64,000 nt of DNA from Albula goreensis (Eukaryota > Chordata > Actinopteri > Albuliformes > Albulidae): positions 39,584,058-39,648,057 of the forward strand of contig CM040747.1 of assembly GCA_022829145.1 (NCBI GenBank), written 5' to 3'. The first letter of the stretch is position 1. Each line of letters starts with the position of its first letter. A model generated the notes under the pieces. It did not search any database. It saw nothing but the letters and a program-made list of their open reading frames with translations, and had not been told where the DNA came from. Both the position numbers and the translations under genes were made by a program. Of the stretch, positions 34,761 to 47,638 are shown piece after piece.

Positions 34761-35265
34761 TAAAAGCGAAAAACTTTGTGGTTCGGTCAAAGTCACAAAC
34801 GAAAGCCCATGTTGATAACCGTAATATAACTGTTGATTATGCCACGGGGGGAAATGCACTGGAACGGATCATTGTTTTCGAAATGTTAGCACAGCTGGTA
34901 CCTCCAGAACAATTAAGACTGCTTCAAAATACTGCAAGTCATCTGACCCTTGGAAACAATTAATACTGTTTCGAAACACGAACACAGCTGACTCTTAGGA
35001 ACAATGAACACTGTTTCCAAAAGCGTTGGCAGCTTACTGTTAGGAACAAGTAACTGTTTCAAAACACCTGTGATGGGGATATCTGCAGGTGACATACGTG
35101 TGTGTAATAACAAGTAGTCTGCAATAAGTCTGCTTTGAAGAACTGGGCATGAGTGTCTGGTTATAAACCAACGTAATATACTTCCCCAAAAGTCACTGTA
35201 ATAAACAACTTTTATTAAATAGCAACGACTTTGAAACAGGGTATTTTAGAGTAAGCCAAACACAT
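34761..35265. other. Gene-free stretch with local repeats
   Basis: Several imperfect repeats of GGAACAATTAATACTGTTTC type at 34950-35060. No gene. Confidence 0.4.
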
Positions 35266-35266
35266 T

Positions 35267-36180
35267 CATATGAAATGCTGTGGTTATTATGCTGCATGCA
35301 GCTTGCAGGAGGAAGCTATATTAGTGAAGTGAAAGAAGAGGCTATGGGTCATTTTAAGAGGGTCATAAAACATACGCAGATGAGAATATGCAACCACAAG
35401 ATGTTTGAACTTTTTATATCCTGATGTATATCGTTATATGTATCTAATTCTTCAAAGCAGACTTATTCAGTAGTTGCTATTTAATAAAAGCTCTGATACT
35501 ATAGGGATTACATTCAGGAAACTAAACCTAGGGACTCCGAACGAGTCAGTCCAAATGATGAAAGTGAAAGCATTTCTTTTCAAGCGCCATTTCGTAGACA
35601 GAAGAGTAAGGTAAAGAGAGAGAGAGAGAGAAGAAGCATAAAGTGCGTAGACCGAAGAGGAAGGTAAAGGGAGAGAAAAAGCATAAAGTGGAATAAAATA
35701 TCATAGTAAGTACTGCGTGTGACAGAGAAAGTCGGTGAAAATGTTTTTTTTTTTTTGGTCAAAGTATAAAAGTTTGCTCAACGTTTTTCCGGCTAGATAA
35801 TGTAAAATTGGCAAGTAAATAAGAAACAGTTCCTCAGCTCGGTCTAAGTAAAAGTGAAAGTTAAAATTTCTGAAACGCCATTTTAAAGAAGGGGACAGAT
35901 GAGAATGAAGTGAGAAGGAATACATTCACGCCGTAAGTATCTTTAATAGGTGGTTATTCTGCCTTGGGGGTGATGTGCCGGGATAAAATCGCTGGGGGTT
36001 CATTTAGGCAAATGTAAAAAATGTGAAGCGTCCGCTTCAGCTTGTAGAGTCGTTGAGCGGAATCTCTGTGTACCGATAGCTATCTTCTCATCGACAATCT
36101 TCTCAACTAATATCCTACAGACGACAGCAAAACTATTTTAAATCCGATTGTCCGAGGCGAAATTTGCTTATCGGAACTGG
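35267..36180. repeat. Tandem duplication, left copy
   Basis: Shares CACATTCATATGAAAT, GCTGCATGCAGCTTGCAGGA and the CGTCCGCTTCAGCTTGTAGA region with the right copy at 36631-37480; offset about 1364 bp near the start. Segments are rearranged in the right copy. No gene. Confidence 0.8.
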
Positions 36181-36630
36181 GGTGGGTTTCCCGAAAGCCT
36201 CTTAACGCTTAGAACCTCTTTAGATGACTCTTACAATCGTTCTTAAAATAACGTGGGTTTCCCAAACACGTTCCGAACTAAAGCGTCTATTTAGTTCGCT
36301 CTTAACTAACGAGAGATCCAGACCACTCGTTCACAGCAAAGAACCAGTAAACAAGGACCAATGGGTAAATATTTGTGTTTGATTCACTGATTTGGAGTAA
36401 CAGTGTATTAATTTGAACATTATACTCACATTAATAAATTTATTAGGCTCTTTAATCCAATTAACTTACAATAATAAGAAAATGATCATGTAATTACTTT
36501 TTATTAATGACAATATGGCTGCACCTGTATAAACTTATAAGGACTTGGAAAAAAGTAAATCTTTCTTATGTTCAATTTCATCAAGCAAGATGAGGAAGAT
36601 GGGGACATCTGCTGGTGACAGACATAGGCC
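36181..36630. other. Interval between tandem copies, possible MITE
   Basis: GGGTTTCCCGAAAGCCTCTTAA near 36184 and GGGTTTCCCAAACACG near 36254, with CTCTTAACTAACGAG, resemble short fish MITEs with GGGTTTCCC ends. Low certainty. Confidence 0.3.
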
Positions 36631-37480
36631 ACACACATTCATATGAAATTCTCTGGTTATTGTGCTGCATGCAGCTTGCAGGAGGAAGCTATATTAGTGA
36701 AGTGAAAGAAGAGGCTATGTGTCATTTTAAGAGGGTCATAAAGCATTTCTGTTCAAGCGCCATCTCGTAGACAGAAAAGTAAGGTAAAGAGAGAGAAGAA
36801 GCATGAAGTGGAATAACATCATGAGAAGTACTGCGTGCGACAGAGAGTGTCGGTGTAAATGTGGTTAGAAGTATAAATGTTTGTTCAACGTTTTTTTCGG
36901 CTAGATAATGTAAAAAAATGGCCAGATGTTTGAACTGTTTTATATCCTGATCTATATCGTTATATCCTATATTCAATTCTTCAAAGCAGACTTATTCAGT
37001 AGTTGCTATTTAATAAAAGCTCTGATACTATAGGGATTACAGCCAGGAATCTAAACCTAGGAACTCCTAAAAGATTGCTCAGCGTTTTCTCTGCAAGATA
37101 ATGTAAAAATGGCCAGTAAGTAAAAAACAGTTCCTCAACTCGGTCGAAGTGAAAGTGAAAGTTAAATATCTGAAACGCAATTTCAAAGAAGGAAACAGAT
37201 GATAATGAAGTGAGAAGGAATACATTTCACGCTGTAAGTATCTTTAACAGGTGGTTATTCTGCTTTGGGGGTGTGCCAGGATAAAATCGCGGGGGGTGCA
37301 TTTATGCAAATGTAAAAAAATATGAAGCGTCCGCTTCAGCTTGTAGAGTCGTCGAACGGAATCACTGTGTACCGATAGCTAAACTTTTTATCGATAGTTT
37401 TCTCATCTAATATCCGACAGATTATGGCAAAACTATTCTAAATCCGATTGTCCAAGGCGAAATTTACTTCTCGGAACTGA
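36631..37480. repeat. Tandem duplication, right copy
   Basis: Partner of 35267-36180. The block ATTCTTCAAAGCAGACTTAT appears at about 36975 here and 35448 in the left copy, in a different order relative to the (GA)-rich block, so the copies were rearranged after duplication. Confidence 0.8.
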
Positions 37481-38420
37481 ATTTTGCACCCAGTTTGTAT
37501 ACTTATTTATGATGAATGATGCTCACTTAACGGAAGTACATTTTCTGCATTTATGTGACTGCAGCCTTTTACTTTAGTGCAGCATTGAGGCAGTTCCCAA
37601 ATAAGCTGCAATATGTGATGTTGCGCTTGAGTTGAGAGTGGTAGTGAAGCCATATAATGTAGCCTATGCTATCGAATCTATTCTATAATCGCTGTCGTAA
37701 TATCATGGCAAAATCTGTCAATATCTGTACAATTAATGTGGTTACACATTCCAGAGCAGTGAGGCTGCACTGAGGGGCCTTCCAGTATCTAGATATAACC
37801 ATTGATTAATTCACTGGACCCATGATTTATTTACAAATATATATTTATTTGTTCGCAACATTGATTCTTCGTTCTGTGACTCAGACTACGCAGAGAAGTG
37901 TGTTGATATTCATCCAGAACATTTAGGAACAGTCTAGAACGTTTTTGGTTCTCGGTAAAATGTCAACAACTTTCCAACCACGTTACGCGAGTTGTTCAAA
38001 CATGAAAGAATCCAAGTTAAATGGACATACATGCACAACCCTTTATTGTTTTTCATAATTTTTCAAATTAAATTATTACTTTGTGCCAATATACAAGCTT
38101 TATTTTTCCTTCAAATTTAGTTAATTGAATTTTGATCGGTTTTCGTCGCCATATTACACCTAAAAACAAACAAAGGCCATTTTCCAACTTAAATTTCAAA
38201 AACCTTTCAATCGCAACACTCAGATTGTTGAACAAAGTTGTTTCCAAGTGATATTGACATGTGGGTACAGCCCTTTCATTTCCCTTCCATTTGGGCTCAT
38301 GGCAACAATGCGATTTTTAAGTGACGATGTTAAATGTTAAATGTCAGAGGGATCTAGAACAAAAACGAAATGTGGATAATGAAGCTCAAATGTTCATAAT
38401 TTCTGTTCCTGTGTGTTTAC
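37481..38420. other. Gene-free stretch upstream of the NLR gene
   Basis: No promoter motif or exon recognised, though the NLR 5' untranslated exon should lie somewhere upstream of 38423. Confidence 0.35.
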
Positions 38421-38422
38421 AG

Positions 38423-38569
38423 GTCTGGTAGATCTGGGTCAGAACCGTTTCATGGTCAGTTCTGGTCAGACATTTTCCAGTCTCCTGAAACAGGGGGCGC
38501 TGTCTCAAAAATGAGTCACTCTGGGGAACCAGAAACCAGCGCTGGAACCTCCAGCCCTAAAAGCAAGAG
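38423..38569 (+). CDS. NLR start exon
   Basis: Follows a GTTTACAG acceptor and ends at AG|GTATGA (donor 38570). The ATG at 38511 is the first in frame and gives MSHSGEPETSAGTSSPKSK, then two bases carried over (phase 2). 38423-38510 would be 5' untranslated. Short acidic/serine-rich N-terminal peptides like this precede the repeated exons of fish NLR-C genes. Confidence 0.6.
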
Positions 38570-38589
38570 GTATGAATATGTGGAAAAGA

Positions 38590-40402
38590 TTGTACTTTAA
38601 TTAATACATTATAAATGGGTCAGGGGCACAGCTGGGGGGCTTGACAGCTGCACTGGGACTGGAAGAGGGCCCAAGGCTCAAGGCTGCTGCATGCTTCAAA
38701 TTAGCTCAAATTCAGAACCATGGAAAACCTCTGAAAGTATCAAAAAGGGAGTTGGATTGGGGAGTTCCGCATGAAATTGTGAAACACACACTCCACTGTG
38801 AACGCCCACTTTCTGCACTGATTGGCTGGGTGTGCTTAGGTGTGAAAATAGGCAGGGGTTCAAGAGTTCTGAAATCATATCTGTTCATTCTTCACACAAC
38901 TGCTTCTGCTACCATGTTGAAAGCTCAGCATGAATACCTTTAAAGGAAAACTTGCCAATAGTGTTGACCTGTTTGTTCATCTCTTTGACTTGCAAATGCA
39001 GAGACAGCCAGAAATCTTAAAATGAATGGTGAAAGATCACAGAGGCTGTTACTGACCCTGAAAGAAGCACTTCGCACTTTCAAGAAGATTTGAAGTAGTC
39101 TTCAAATTATGTCTGAAATTAGCATGAACACTCACAATAGTCTAAAACCGTTTCAAAACCACATGTGCAGTGCGATCAAATCAAAGTAACATTACATTCC
39201 TGCTAGCAATCGTACCATCGATATCCTATCCCTTAAACATATATTTTGTACACCTTTGTGGTGTTTACTTGTTAAAAGGGAATGGATAAAATACAGCAAC
39301 AGTATATTTGCTTGTAATTGTTTGCCACCTGTCTCATCTCCTCAGACTGCTGTTCAAAAGAGAATTAAATCAGCTCACAGTTATTTATTTTTTCATTGTG
39401 TTGTTTCTTGAAACAGAAATATAACAGACCGCTGAATAAATAAAAACAAAAATAAACTGCAAAGGTGAAAATTACACTCATTCTACCTCTAAATATTTCT
39501 AACCTGTAAATACTCACACACCTGTCTGTGATAGACAGCTCCTTGCCCCACCTTTGACCTGAGCTAGTTCAGGAAAGGAAGGAACAAATTGGCTAAAACT
39601 ACCTGTCCAATGAAACGTTGCAGAGGCTACTTCATTTGAAATTAGTGTAAGCCTTCAAGCCTTAAAAAAGGTCAATTTCAGTGTGTTGCAGAGATTGTAG
39701 GATCTGTTACCGTGTGCTGGTGACTTAGAGCTTCAGCAAGAGTTAAAGCTTCCGGAACAAGAGTTTGAGCTGCAGTGAGAGGATGAGGTTAACTGGAAGC
39801 TCTGTCTCCATGTGCTGTGAGTTAGAGCTGCAGGAAGAGGATGAGGTTAACTGAAAGCTCTGTCTCCATGTGCTGTGAGTTAGAGCTGCAGGAAGAGGCT
39901 GAGATGAACTGGAAGCTCTGTCTCCATGTGCTGTGAGTTCGAGCTGCAGGAAGAGGATGAGGTTAACTGGAAGCTCTGTCTCCATGTGCTGTGAGTTAGA
40001 GCTGCAGGAAGAGGATGAGGTTAACTGGAAGCTCTGTCTCCATGTGCTGTGAGTTAGAGCTGCAGGAAGAGGATGAGGTTAACTGGAAGCTCTGTCTCCA
40101 TGTGCTGTGAGTTAGAGCTGCAGGAAGAGGATGAGGTTAACTGGAAGCTCTGTCTCCATGTGCTGTGAGTTAGAGCTGCAGTAGGGGATGAGGTTAACTG
40201 AAGCTCTGTCTCCATGTGCTGTGAGTTAGAGCTGCAGGAAGAGGATGAGGTTAACTGGAAGCTTTGTCTCCATGTGCTGTGAGTTAGAGCTGCAGTAAGA
40301 GGATGAGGTTAACTGGAAGCTCTGTCTCCATGTGCTGTGAGGTAGAGCTGCAGTAAGAGGATGAGGTTAACTGGAAGCTTTGTCCCCATGCTCTCTTTAC
40401 AG
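38590..40402 (+). repeat. First, diverged copy of the intron repeat with 58-bp minisatellite array 2
   Basis: 38615-39770 matches the intron DNA at 40590-41735 and 42273-43425 (GGGGCACAGCTGGGG onward). At 39775-40400 about eleven units of the 58-bp repeat (TCCATGTGCTGTGAGTTAGA...) run directly into the acceptor TCTTTACAG of the exon at 40403. Open frames in this intron (for example 38641-38943) are non-coding. Confidence 0.9.
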
Positions 40403-40513
40403 GGTCCTGCGGAAGAGAGCAGGGTCACCTGTACCCAGCTGTATATCAGTAAAGAGTGGCGGGTCAATGAATCAACCAATTCTCCTGAGAGAGGAATCCA
40501 GGGGTGATCTGAG
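40403..40513 (+). CDS. NLR repeated N-terminal exon, copy 1
   Basis: 111 bp between TTTACAG and GTAAGT, phase 2 to phase 2, encoding SPVPSCISVKSGGSMNQPI then LLREESRGDL. This is the short Cys-containing repeat (typically SPVPSCVSMKSD.SM..P) found in multiple tandem copies before FISNA in fish NLR-C genes. Intact and in frame. Confidence 0.82.
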
Positions 40514-42085
40514 GTAAGTAAACAGGCTGACTTTACTTTACATTTTCATCATATATGCATCTCACTGGCTACAGGCTGGTGTAGGTGGGGCAGGGGCACA
40601 GCTGGGGGGGTTTGACATCTGCACTGGGCCTGGAAGAGGGCCCAAGGCTCAAGGCTGCTGCATGCTTAAAATTAGCTCAAATTCAGAACCATGGAAAGCC
40701 TGTGAAAGCGTCAAAAAGGGAGTCAGCTTGGGGAGTTCTGCATGAGATTGTGAAACACACATTCCACTGTGGACGCCCACTTTCTGCACTGATTGGCTGG
40801 GTGTGCTTAGGTGTGAAAATAGGCAGGGGTTCAAGAGCTCTAAAATCTTATCTGTTCATTCTTCACACAACTGCTTCTGTCACCATGTTGAAAGCTCACC
40901 ATGAATACCTTTACAGGAAAACTTGCCAATCGTGCTGACCTGTTTGTTCATCGTTTTGACTTGGGAATGCAGAGACAACCAGAAATCTTGAAATGAATGG
41001 TGGAAGATCACAGAGGCTGTTTCTGACCCTGACAGAAACACTTCACACTTTCAAGAAGATTTGAAGTAGTCTTCAAATTATGTCTGAAATTAGCATGAAC
41101 ACTCACAATAGTCTAAAACCGTTTCAAAACCACATGTGCAGTGCGATCAAATCAAAGTAACATTACCTTCCTGCTAGCAATCGTACCATCGATATCCTAT
41201 CCCTTAAACATATATTTTGTACACCTTTGTGGTGTTTACTTGTTAAAAGGGAATGGATAAAATACAGCAACAGTATATTTGCTTGTAATTGTTTGCCACC
41301 TGTCTCATCTCCTCAGACTGCTGTTCAAAAGACAATTAAATCAGCTCACAGTTATTTATTTTTTCATTGTGTTGTTTCTTGAAACAGAAATATAACAGAC
41401 CACTGAATAAATAAAAACAAAAATAAACTGCAAAGGTGAAAATTACACTCATTCTACCTCTAAATATTTCTTACCTGTAAATACTAACACACCTGTCTGT
41501 GATAGACAGCTCCTTGCCCCACCTTTGACCTGAGCTAGTTCAGGAAGGGAAAGAACAAATTGGCTAAAACTACCTCTCCAATGAAACGTTGCAGAGGCTA
41601 CTTCATTTGAAGTTAGTGTAAGCCTTCAAGCCTTAAAAAAGGTCAATTTCAGTGTGTTGCAGAGATTGTAGGATCTGTTACCGTGTGCTGGTGACTTAGA
41701 GCTTCAGCAAGAGTTAAAGCTTCCAGAACAAGAGTTAGAGCTGTCGTAAGAGGATGAGGTTAACTGGAAGCTCTGTCTCCATGTGCTGTGAGTTCGAGCT
41801 GCAGGAAGAGGATGAGGTTAACTGGAAGCTCTGTCTCCATGTGCTGTGAGTTAGAGCTGCAGGAAGAGGATGAGGTTAACTGGAAGCTCTGTCTCCATGT
41901 GCTGTGAGTTAGAGCTGCAGGAAGAGGATGAGGTTAACTGGAAGCTCTGTCTCCATGTGCTGTGAGTTAGAGCTGCAGGAAGAGGATGAGGTTAACTGGA
42001 AGCTCTGTCTCCATGTGCTGTGAGGTAGAGCTGCAGTAAGAGGATGAGGTTAACTGGAAGCTTTGTCCCCATGCTCTCTTTACAG
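40514..42085 (+). repeat. 1,683-bp tandem repeat unit (intron plus 58-bp array 3)
   Basis: Together with the exon at 40403 this is one unit of a 1,683-bp tandem duplication, repeated from 42086. The 58-bp array (41735-42075) has about six units and again abuts the acceptor. The identical 117-codon open frames at 40585 and 42268 are intronic by-products. Few differences from the next unit, so the duplication is recent. Confidence 0.92.
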
Positions 42086-42196
42086 GGTCCTGCGGAAGAG
42101 AGCAGGGTCACCTGTAACCAGCTGTATATCAGTAAAGAGTGGCGGGTCAATGAATCAACCAATTCTCCTGAGAGAGGAATCAAGGGGTGATCTGAG
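42086..42196 (+). CDS. NLR repeated N-terminal exon, copy 2
   Basis: 111 bp, same borders and phases as copy 1, with one visible residue change (SPVTSC for SPVPSC). Adding this exon keeps the frame because both ends are phase 2, so exon number can vary without harm. Confidence 0.82.
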
Positions 42197-43795
42197 GTAA
42201 GTAAACAGGCTGACTTTACTTTACATTTTCATCATATATGCATCTCACTGGCTACAGGCTGGTGTAGGTGGGGCAGGGGCACAGCTGGGGGGGTTTGACA
42301 TCTGCACTGGGCCTGGAAGAGGGCCCAAGACTCAAGGCTGCTGCATGCTTAAAATTAGCTCAAATTCAGAACCATGGAAAGCCTGTGAAAGCGTCAAAAA
42401 GGGAGTCAGCTTGGGGAGTTCTGCATGAGATTGTGAAACACACATTCCACTGTGGACGCCCACTTTCTGCACTGATTGGCTGGGTGTGCTTAGGTGTGAA
42501 AATAGGCAGGGGTTCAAGAGCTCTAAAATCTTATCTGTTCATTCTTCACACAACTGCTTCTGTCACCATGTTGAAAGCTCACCATGAATACCTTTACAGG
42601 AAAACTTGCCAATCGTGCTGACCTGTTTGTTCATCGTTTTGACTTGGGAATGCAGAGACAACCAGAAATCTTGAAATGAATGGTGGAAGATCACAGAGGC
42701 TGTTTCTGACCCTGACAGAAACACTTCACACTTTCAAGAAGATTTGAAGTAGTCTTCAAATTATGTCTGAAATTAGCATGAACACTCACAATAGTCTAAA
42801 ACCGTTTCAAAACCACATGTGCAGTGCGATCAAATCAAAGTAACATTACCTTCCTGCTAGCAATCGTACCATCGATATCCTATCCCTTAAACATATATTT
42901 TGTACACCTTTGTGGTGTTTACTTGTTAAAAGGGAATGGATAAAATACAGCAACAGTATATTTGCTTGTAATTGTTTGCCACCTGTCTCATCTCCTCAGA
43001 CTGCTGTTCAAAAGACAATTAAATCAGCTCACAGTTATTTATTTTTTCATTGTGTTGTTTCTTGAAACAGAAATATAACAGACCACTGAATAAATAAAAA
43101 CAAAAATAAACTGCAAAGGTGAAAATTACACTCATTCTACCTCTAAATATTTCTTACCTGTAAATACTCACACACCTGTCTGTGATAGACAGCTCCTTGC
43201 CCCACCTTTGACCTGAGCTCGTTCAGGAAGGTAAAGAACAAATTGGCTAAAACTACCTGTCCAATGAAATGTTGCAGAGGCTACTTCATTTGAAGTTAGT
43301 GTAAGCCTTCAAGCCTTAAAAAAGGTCAATTTCAGTGTGTTGCAGAGATTGTAGGATCTGTTAACATGTGCTGGTGACTTAGAGCTTCAGTAAGAGTTAA
43401 AGCTTCCGGAACAAGAGTTTGAGCTGCAGTGAGAGGATGAGATTAACTGTAAACTCTGTCTCCATGTGCTGTGAGTTAGAGCTGCAGGAAGAGGATGAGG
43501 TTAACTGAAAGCTCTGTCTCCATGTGCTGTTAGTTAGAGCTGCAGTAAGAGGATGAGGTGAACTGGAAGCTCTGTCTCCATGTGCTGTGAGTTAGAGCTG
43601 CAGTAAGAGGATGAGGTTAACTGGAAGCTCTGTCTCCATGTGCTGTGAGTTAGAGCTGCAGGAAGAGGATGAGGTTAACTGGAAGCTCTGTCTCCATGTG
43701 CTGTGAGTTAGAGCTGCAGGAAGAGGATGAGGTTAACTGGAAGCTCTGTCTCCATGTGCTGTGAGTTAGAGCTGCAGTAAGAGGATGAGGTTTGC
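42197..43795 (+). repeat. Second tandem unit, ending in 58-bp array 4
   Basis: Continues the unit begun at 42086. The array (43400-43795, about seven units) stops at GAGGATGAGGTTTGCATTTT and is not followed directly by an exon, unlike arrays 2 and 3. Confidence 0.9.
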
Positions 43796-44032
43796 ATTTT
43801 TTAAATCTGGACAGAAGATAGGAGAATTTAAACAGGTGTTACTTACTTTAAATCTTAAAAGGAAAACCGCTTCACCAAAGTTTATGATTTTACAAGCAAC
43901 CAAGTTCATTGTTCAGAAGGAATATGCTTAGTTTGACAGTTTGTGATGCCTTGAACTGTTGCCTTGCAGTTTTCAACACCATTCACCAAATTGTCTGTAA
44001 AAACAAATATGCAATGCCTGTTTTGACTTTTT

Positions 44033-44110
44033 GGGTCCAGCAGAAAGAGCAGGGTCACCTGTGCCCAGCTGTCTTAGAGCTGCAGGAAGAGGATGACGTT
44101 AAGACTTTCT
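44033..44110 (+). pseudogene. Truncated third NLR repeat exon fused to a minisatellite unit
   Basis: GGTCCAGCAGAAAGAGCAGG and CACCTGTGCCCAGCTGT match the first 40 bases of the 111-bp exon; the sequence then jumps directly into CTTAGAGCTGCAGGAAGAGG, part of the 58-bp unit. The rest of the exon and its donor are lost, and no proper acceptor precedes it, so it should be skipped. Confidence 0.7.
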
Positions 44111-47100
44111 CAGGATGGTGGAAATTTACCATCATCTCAGGATGGTTGTAGATGGTTGGTTGTGGTGTAGTGAAAATGTTTTAGCTGTGACTCAGCCTGC
44201 TTGAATCCAGTGGCATCATACCTGACTCCCTCCTTCAGCATGTTAGATCAATTCAAGTGACCCACACCCTCTGTTTTTGTGAGGCCCTGTTTGGGCTGGC
44301 TCAGTTTGAAGCCTGCAGTAGACCTATTGTCAGTAGACCTTTGCTGTGTAGCTTCTAGATATGAGAACGACTTGTATTTCTACCAGTCCACTCGCTGATG
44401 GTGAATCCAACATACTACCAACAAATCTTTTTTTTTTTCTGTCATATAGGATAATAAAAAATAAGCCACTTGATCAGCACAGATCACAAGATGAAAACGT
44501 TATTCCATTTGGTGTATACCATATTATTCGAGAATTATTAACGGAAGCTCAAACCTTTCAATTAACATGATTCAAAAGACTGATAAATAAGAGGCTCTAT
44601 TTAATGAAACAAGAAGTTTGGTTTTGTAAAACAGCCCAAATATCCATCCACATTTGAACTTATATAGGTAAAAAAATATGTAGTAGGCTAATAAAAAATA
44701 GCAACCATAACAACAACATTGCCAATGACCCACATATTGAACTTAAGCAAATAAAAAGCCTCATAAAAACTGATTTTCACCCACTTAACTGTCGACCGAC
44801 AATTGACGAAGCAACAAATTGTTCACATCCCTAGTAGTTTTTGTGTCCTTTCTCCAAACACTGAGGGTGTAATTAGAGCCCAGGAGTTTCTGAGCCAAGT
44901 TTAGCTAGCCACATTGCTAACTTGGTTTGTGTGAGACATTGCCAAGTACTGCAGAATATGAAGAGAAGTATCTGACAGTTTTCAAGAGTCAAGTATGTGG
45001 TCTTCATGTGTATCAAGTATGTGGTCTTAAAGTTAGTAACAACTGCATTTGCCATTTACAGCATAAGCCAGCTATTTGCTGGTACAGATGAATCCATGGC
45101 CTTGCGCTGTCTCCAATTTTGTGATATGGCTTGATAAATGGTTTTATTTTCCTGAAGGGGATATATTTTTAAGTCAGTTGTTTGTACCTGATACCACAAA
45201 AATAATTGACCAGTTTTGTCTGTGTCACGTGTGTCTGTTTCCCCAGACACTGCTGGGATATTTGTTATGAATATGAGTAACCTTTATCACTCAAAAGCTC
45301 TACTCATAGCTGGAGTTTTGGAGATCTTACTCTTTTCTCCTGACTGCCCTGTTTTAATCAACACCTGCATTTGAGACACTTCCCTATATTATCAGTTTAT
45401 TTAAAATGTTCAACACCCCATGCTACAATGACTGGAGGTTCACTTTGGTGAATGTTAGCACAGCCTAAACAGGTAAAAATAGACTGTAAACCAGTAAAAT
45501 GATCTGTCTCATCGCTCTGTTGTGCTCTCTACTGGCAAACTGGGCAGCAAATTGGAGGAGCCACATGCATGGGCAAAAGGTTCACAGTGTGGGGCTGAGA
45601 ACATCATTTGAGAAAACACCCTCACTCCCTGTTGGATGAGGCATGGGCAGGAAGGAGTTCCTTTAAGAACTCTTAATAATGAAATGGGGCTGTGGCATTA
45701 TGAGCAAAGCCATCAATGTATTTCATGTCTTACACACACCATACATATCCACACAAGCACATTAACACCATTGATGATAATATGGTGGCTCGTTTAGTCC
45801 AAACAATAGAGAACACAGTTCACTGCTGTTCTTTTAAAAAATTCTACATGGTAGTTTCATGCTAAATAGTTTCATATTAGTCTAATGCTAGTCACCTATT
45901 CTAGTTCTGCGCTATTTATTAGTACGCTTACAGCAGTTGCTAATACAGTGCCACAGAGTAGTAAATGTAAGCATAGTGTTTGCTGTTGCCATGGATGAAT
46001 CCACATAAAACACAGGAACATGGTATAAAGGATCTTGCAGCTATTAGCTTTACTGCTAATGTAACACTCTTTCATACATTGTAGAGACTAATATTGGGAC
46101 ATGTCTTGTATTTACTTATACAGAATAACAACGACACAGTTAAACCATTCATTTCACAGACGTATGGTAAAGATATTTAGTGCTGTAATGTTCAGTTTGT
46201 TAGCTCACCAGTTAGCTTGGTAGGTGTTTGGTGATAAAGAATGGAAGTCTATCACTCTGTGCAAGTAAGATCCACCCATCCATGGTCCAGGGATGAAACA
46301 GGCCTTCCTCTTGTGGAAATCTGTGGGTAAATCTGTAATGATAAACCAGCGAGCTGAACTGGCTGTTGGGTAGCTAAATACTGAGGGTACTGCATCAACC
46401 CCTTTTACAATTTATTTCATTCTGTTTCAGAGAAAACAGAAGGAAAATGCATGGTTCACCAGCTGGCTATGTGCTTTTCCTGCTTTGCTAACACCACCTC
46501 CTGTCCCCTGCAGAGCGTACAGCATCCTATAATATTTAAGCAGGGTTTGGCTGCAGCCACTCTAGACCTTGGCACACAGGCCCCTCCTCAGAGAGGCCCT
46601 GCTGCATGTGGAGCCCTGCATCGGCTTGCTCAGGGGCAGGTGGCTCTCTCCTGCACAAACCAGGGAAGGTGTACAACATCTTTCTGGCCTGCAGGGTTCT
46701 GTGTTTTATCACACAGTAAAACAGGGTGCCATTTTAGGACCATTTGCTCCTGGAAAACTGGTTTGTTAGTGTCACTGCCTCCACCATACACTCCTTAGTT
46801 TCCATAAGGCTGGGGAGACCCAGGCTTCTTCAGAGAAGCTTTTTATCAGGAGCTCTGTGCACAGGGAACAGTTCTCACAGCAGGATATGTACAATGTTGA
46901 AGGAAATAAGACTGTACACCACCTTATAATGGGAATGATAAAATTAGCTGACGTGGCTGTTTTGGGATCTGCCCAGAGCATCACCTTTGATGTGTTTACA
47001 TGAACAGGTGCCTTCAGTGGACAAAAAGCCAATCCCATTCTGCAACAATTTTCATATGGATAGTTTGATTGTCAAAAAGGCTCTGTCCATATGTCTCTGT

Positions 47101-47600
47101 TTGGCGTAACATATCAACAACTTCAGCTGCCTTTATCTTAACACAAAGAACAAGCTCTGCCTAAACCGCAGGACCAGAATGTCACAGTGTGAAGGTTCTA
47201 ACATAAGCAATATGATAAGCATTATACACAGAATTTTTCCTTCACAATTATGAAACAGAGCAGTTATCAAACACTCGGGATGTCATTTTGATAACCTTTA
47301 ACATTAGGGACCCAGACTCTCGTGTTAGGGTCTTTTCCCATGCTGTTGAGAGAGGGTGCATCGGTGATGATGTTTCTTGAAAGGTTTGAATCGTGTTACC
47401 TAGCGCTTGAAGATACAGTTAAATTAGAGGCATGTGTAATCTAGTCTCATTATAAGGAAGTGAACATTTCTTGAACAATTATCAACTTTTGTTTCATGCC
47501 CCAAAAGCCATTTTATTGGTTAATTATATGGTTAGGTACACCGCGTAGGTGTACCCGTTTTTTTTTTTTTTTTTATTTTTTTCTTAATTCACTGTTTCTT
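44111..47600. other. NLR intron, no further gene recognised
   Basis: About 3.5 kb. An open frame at 46451-46798 (115 codons, Cys- and Pro-rich) has no recognisable domain. No exon of the repeat type is seen until 47639. A poly-T run lies at 47557-47575. Confidence 0.4.
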
Positions 47601-47638
47601 TCTGTAGGATCTCTGATTCCTCACAAACCTCTTTGCAG

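Noticed and set aside
40585-42621. Identical 117-codon frames at 40585 and 42268
   Set aside because: They lie in the duplicated NLR intron; the older copy (38641) has an altered frame and early stop, and no domain or splice context supports coding.
46451-46798. 115-codon Cys/Pro-rich frame in the NLR intron
   Set aside because: No recognised domain, no splice support, overlapping frames equally open.
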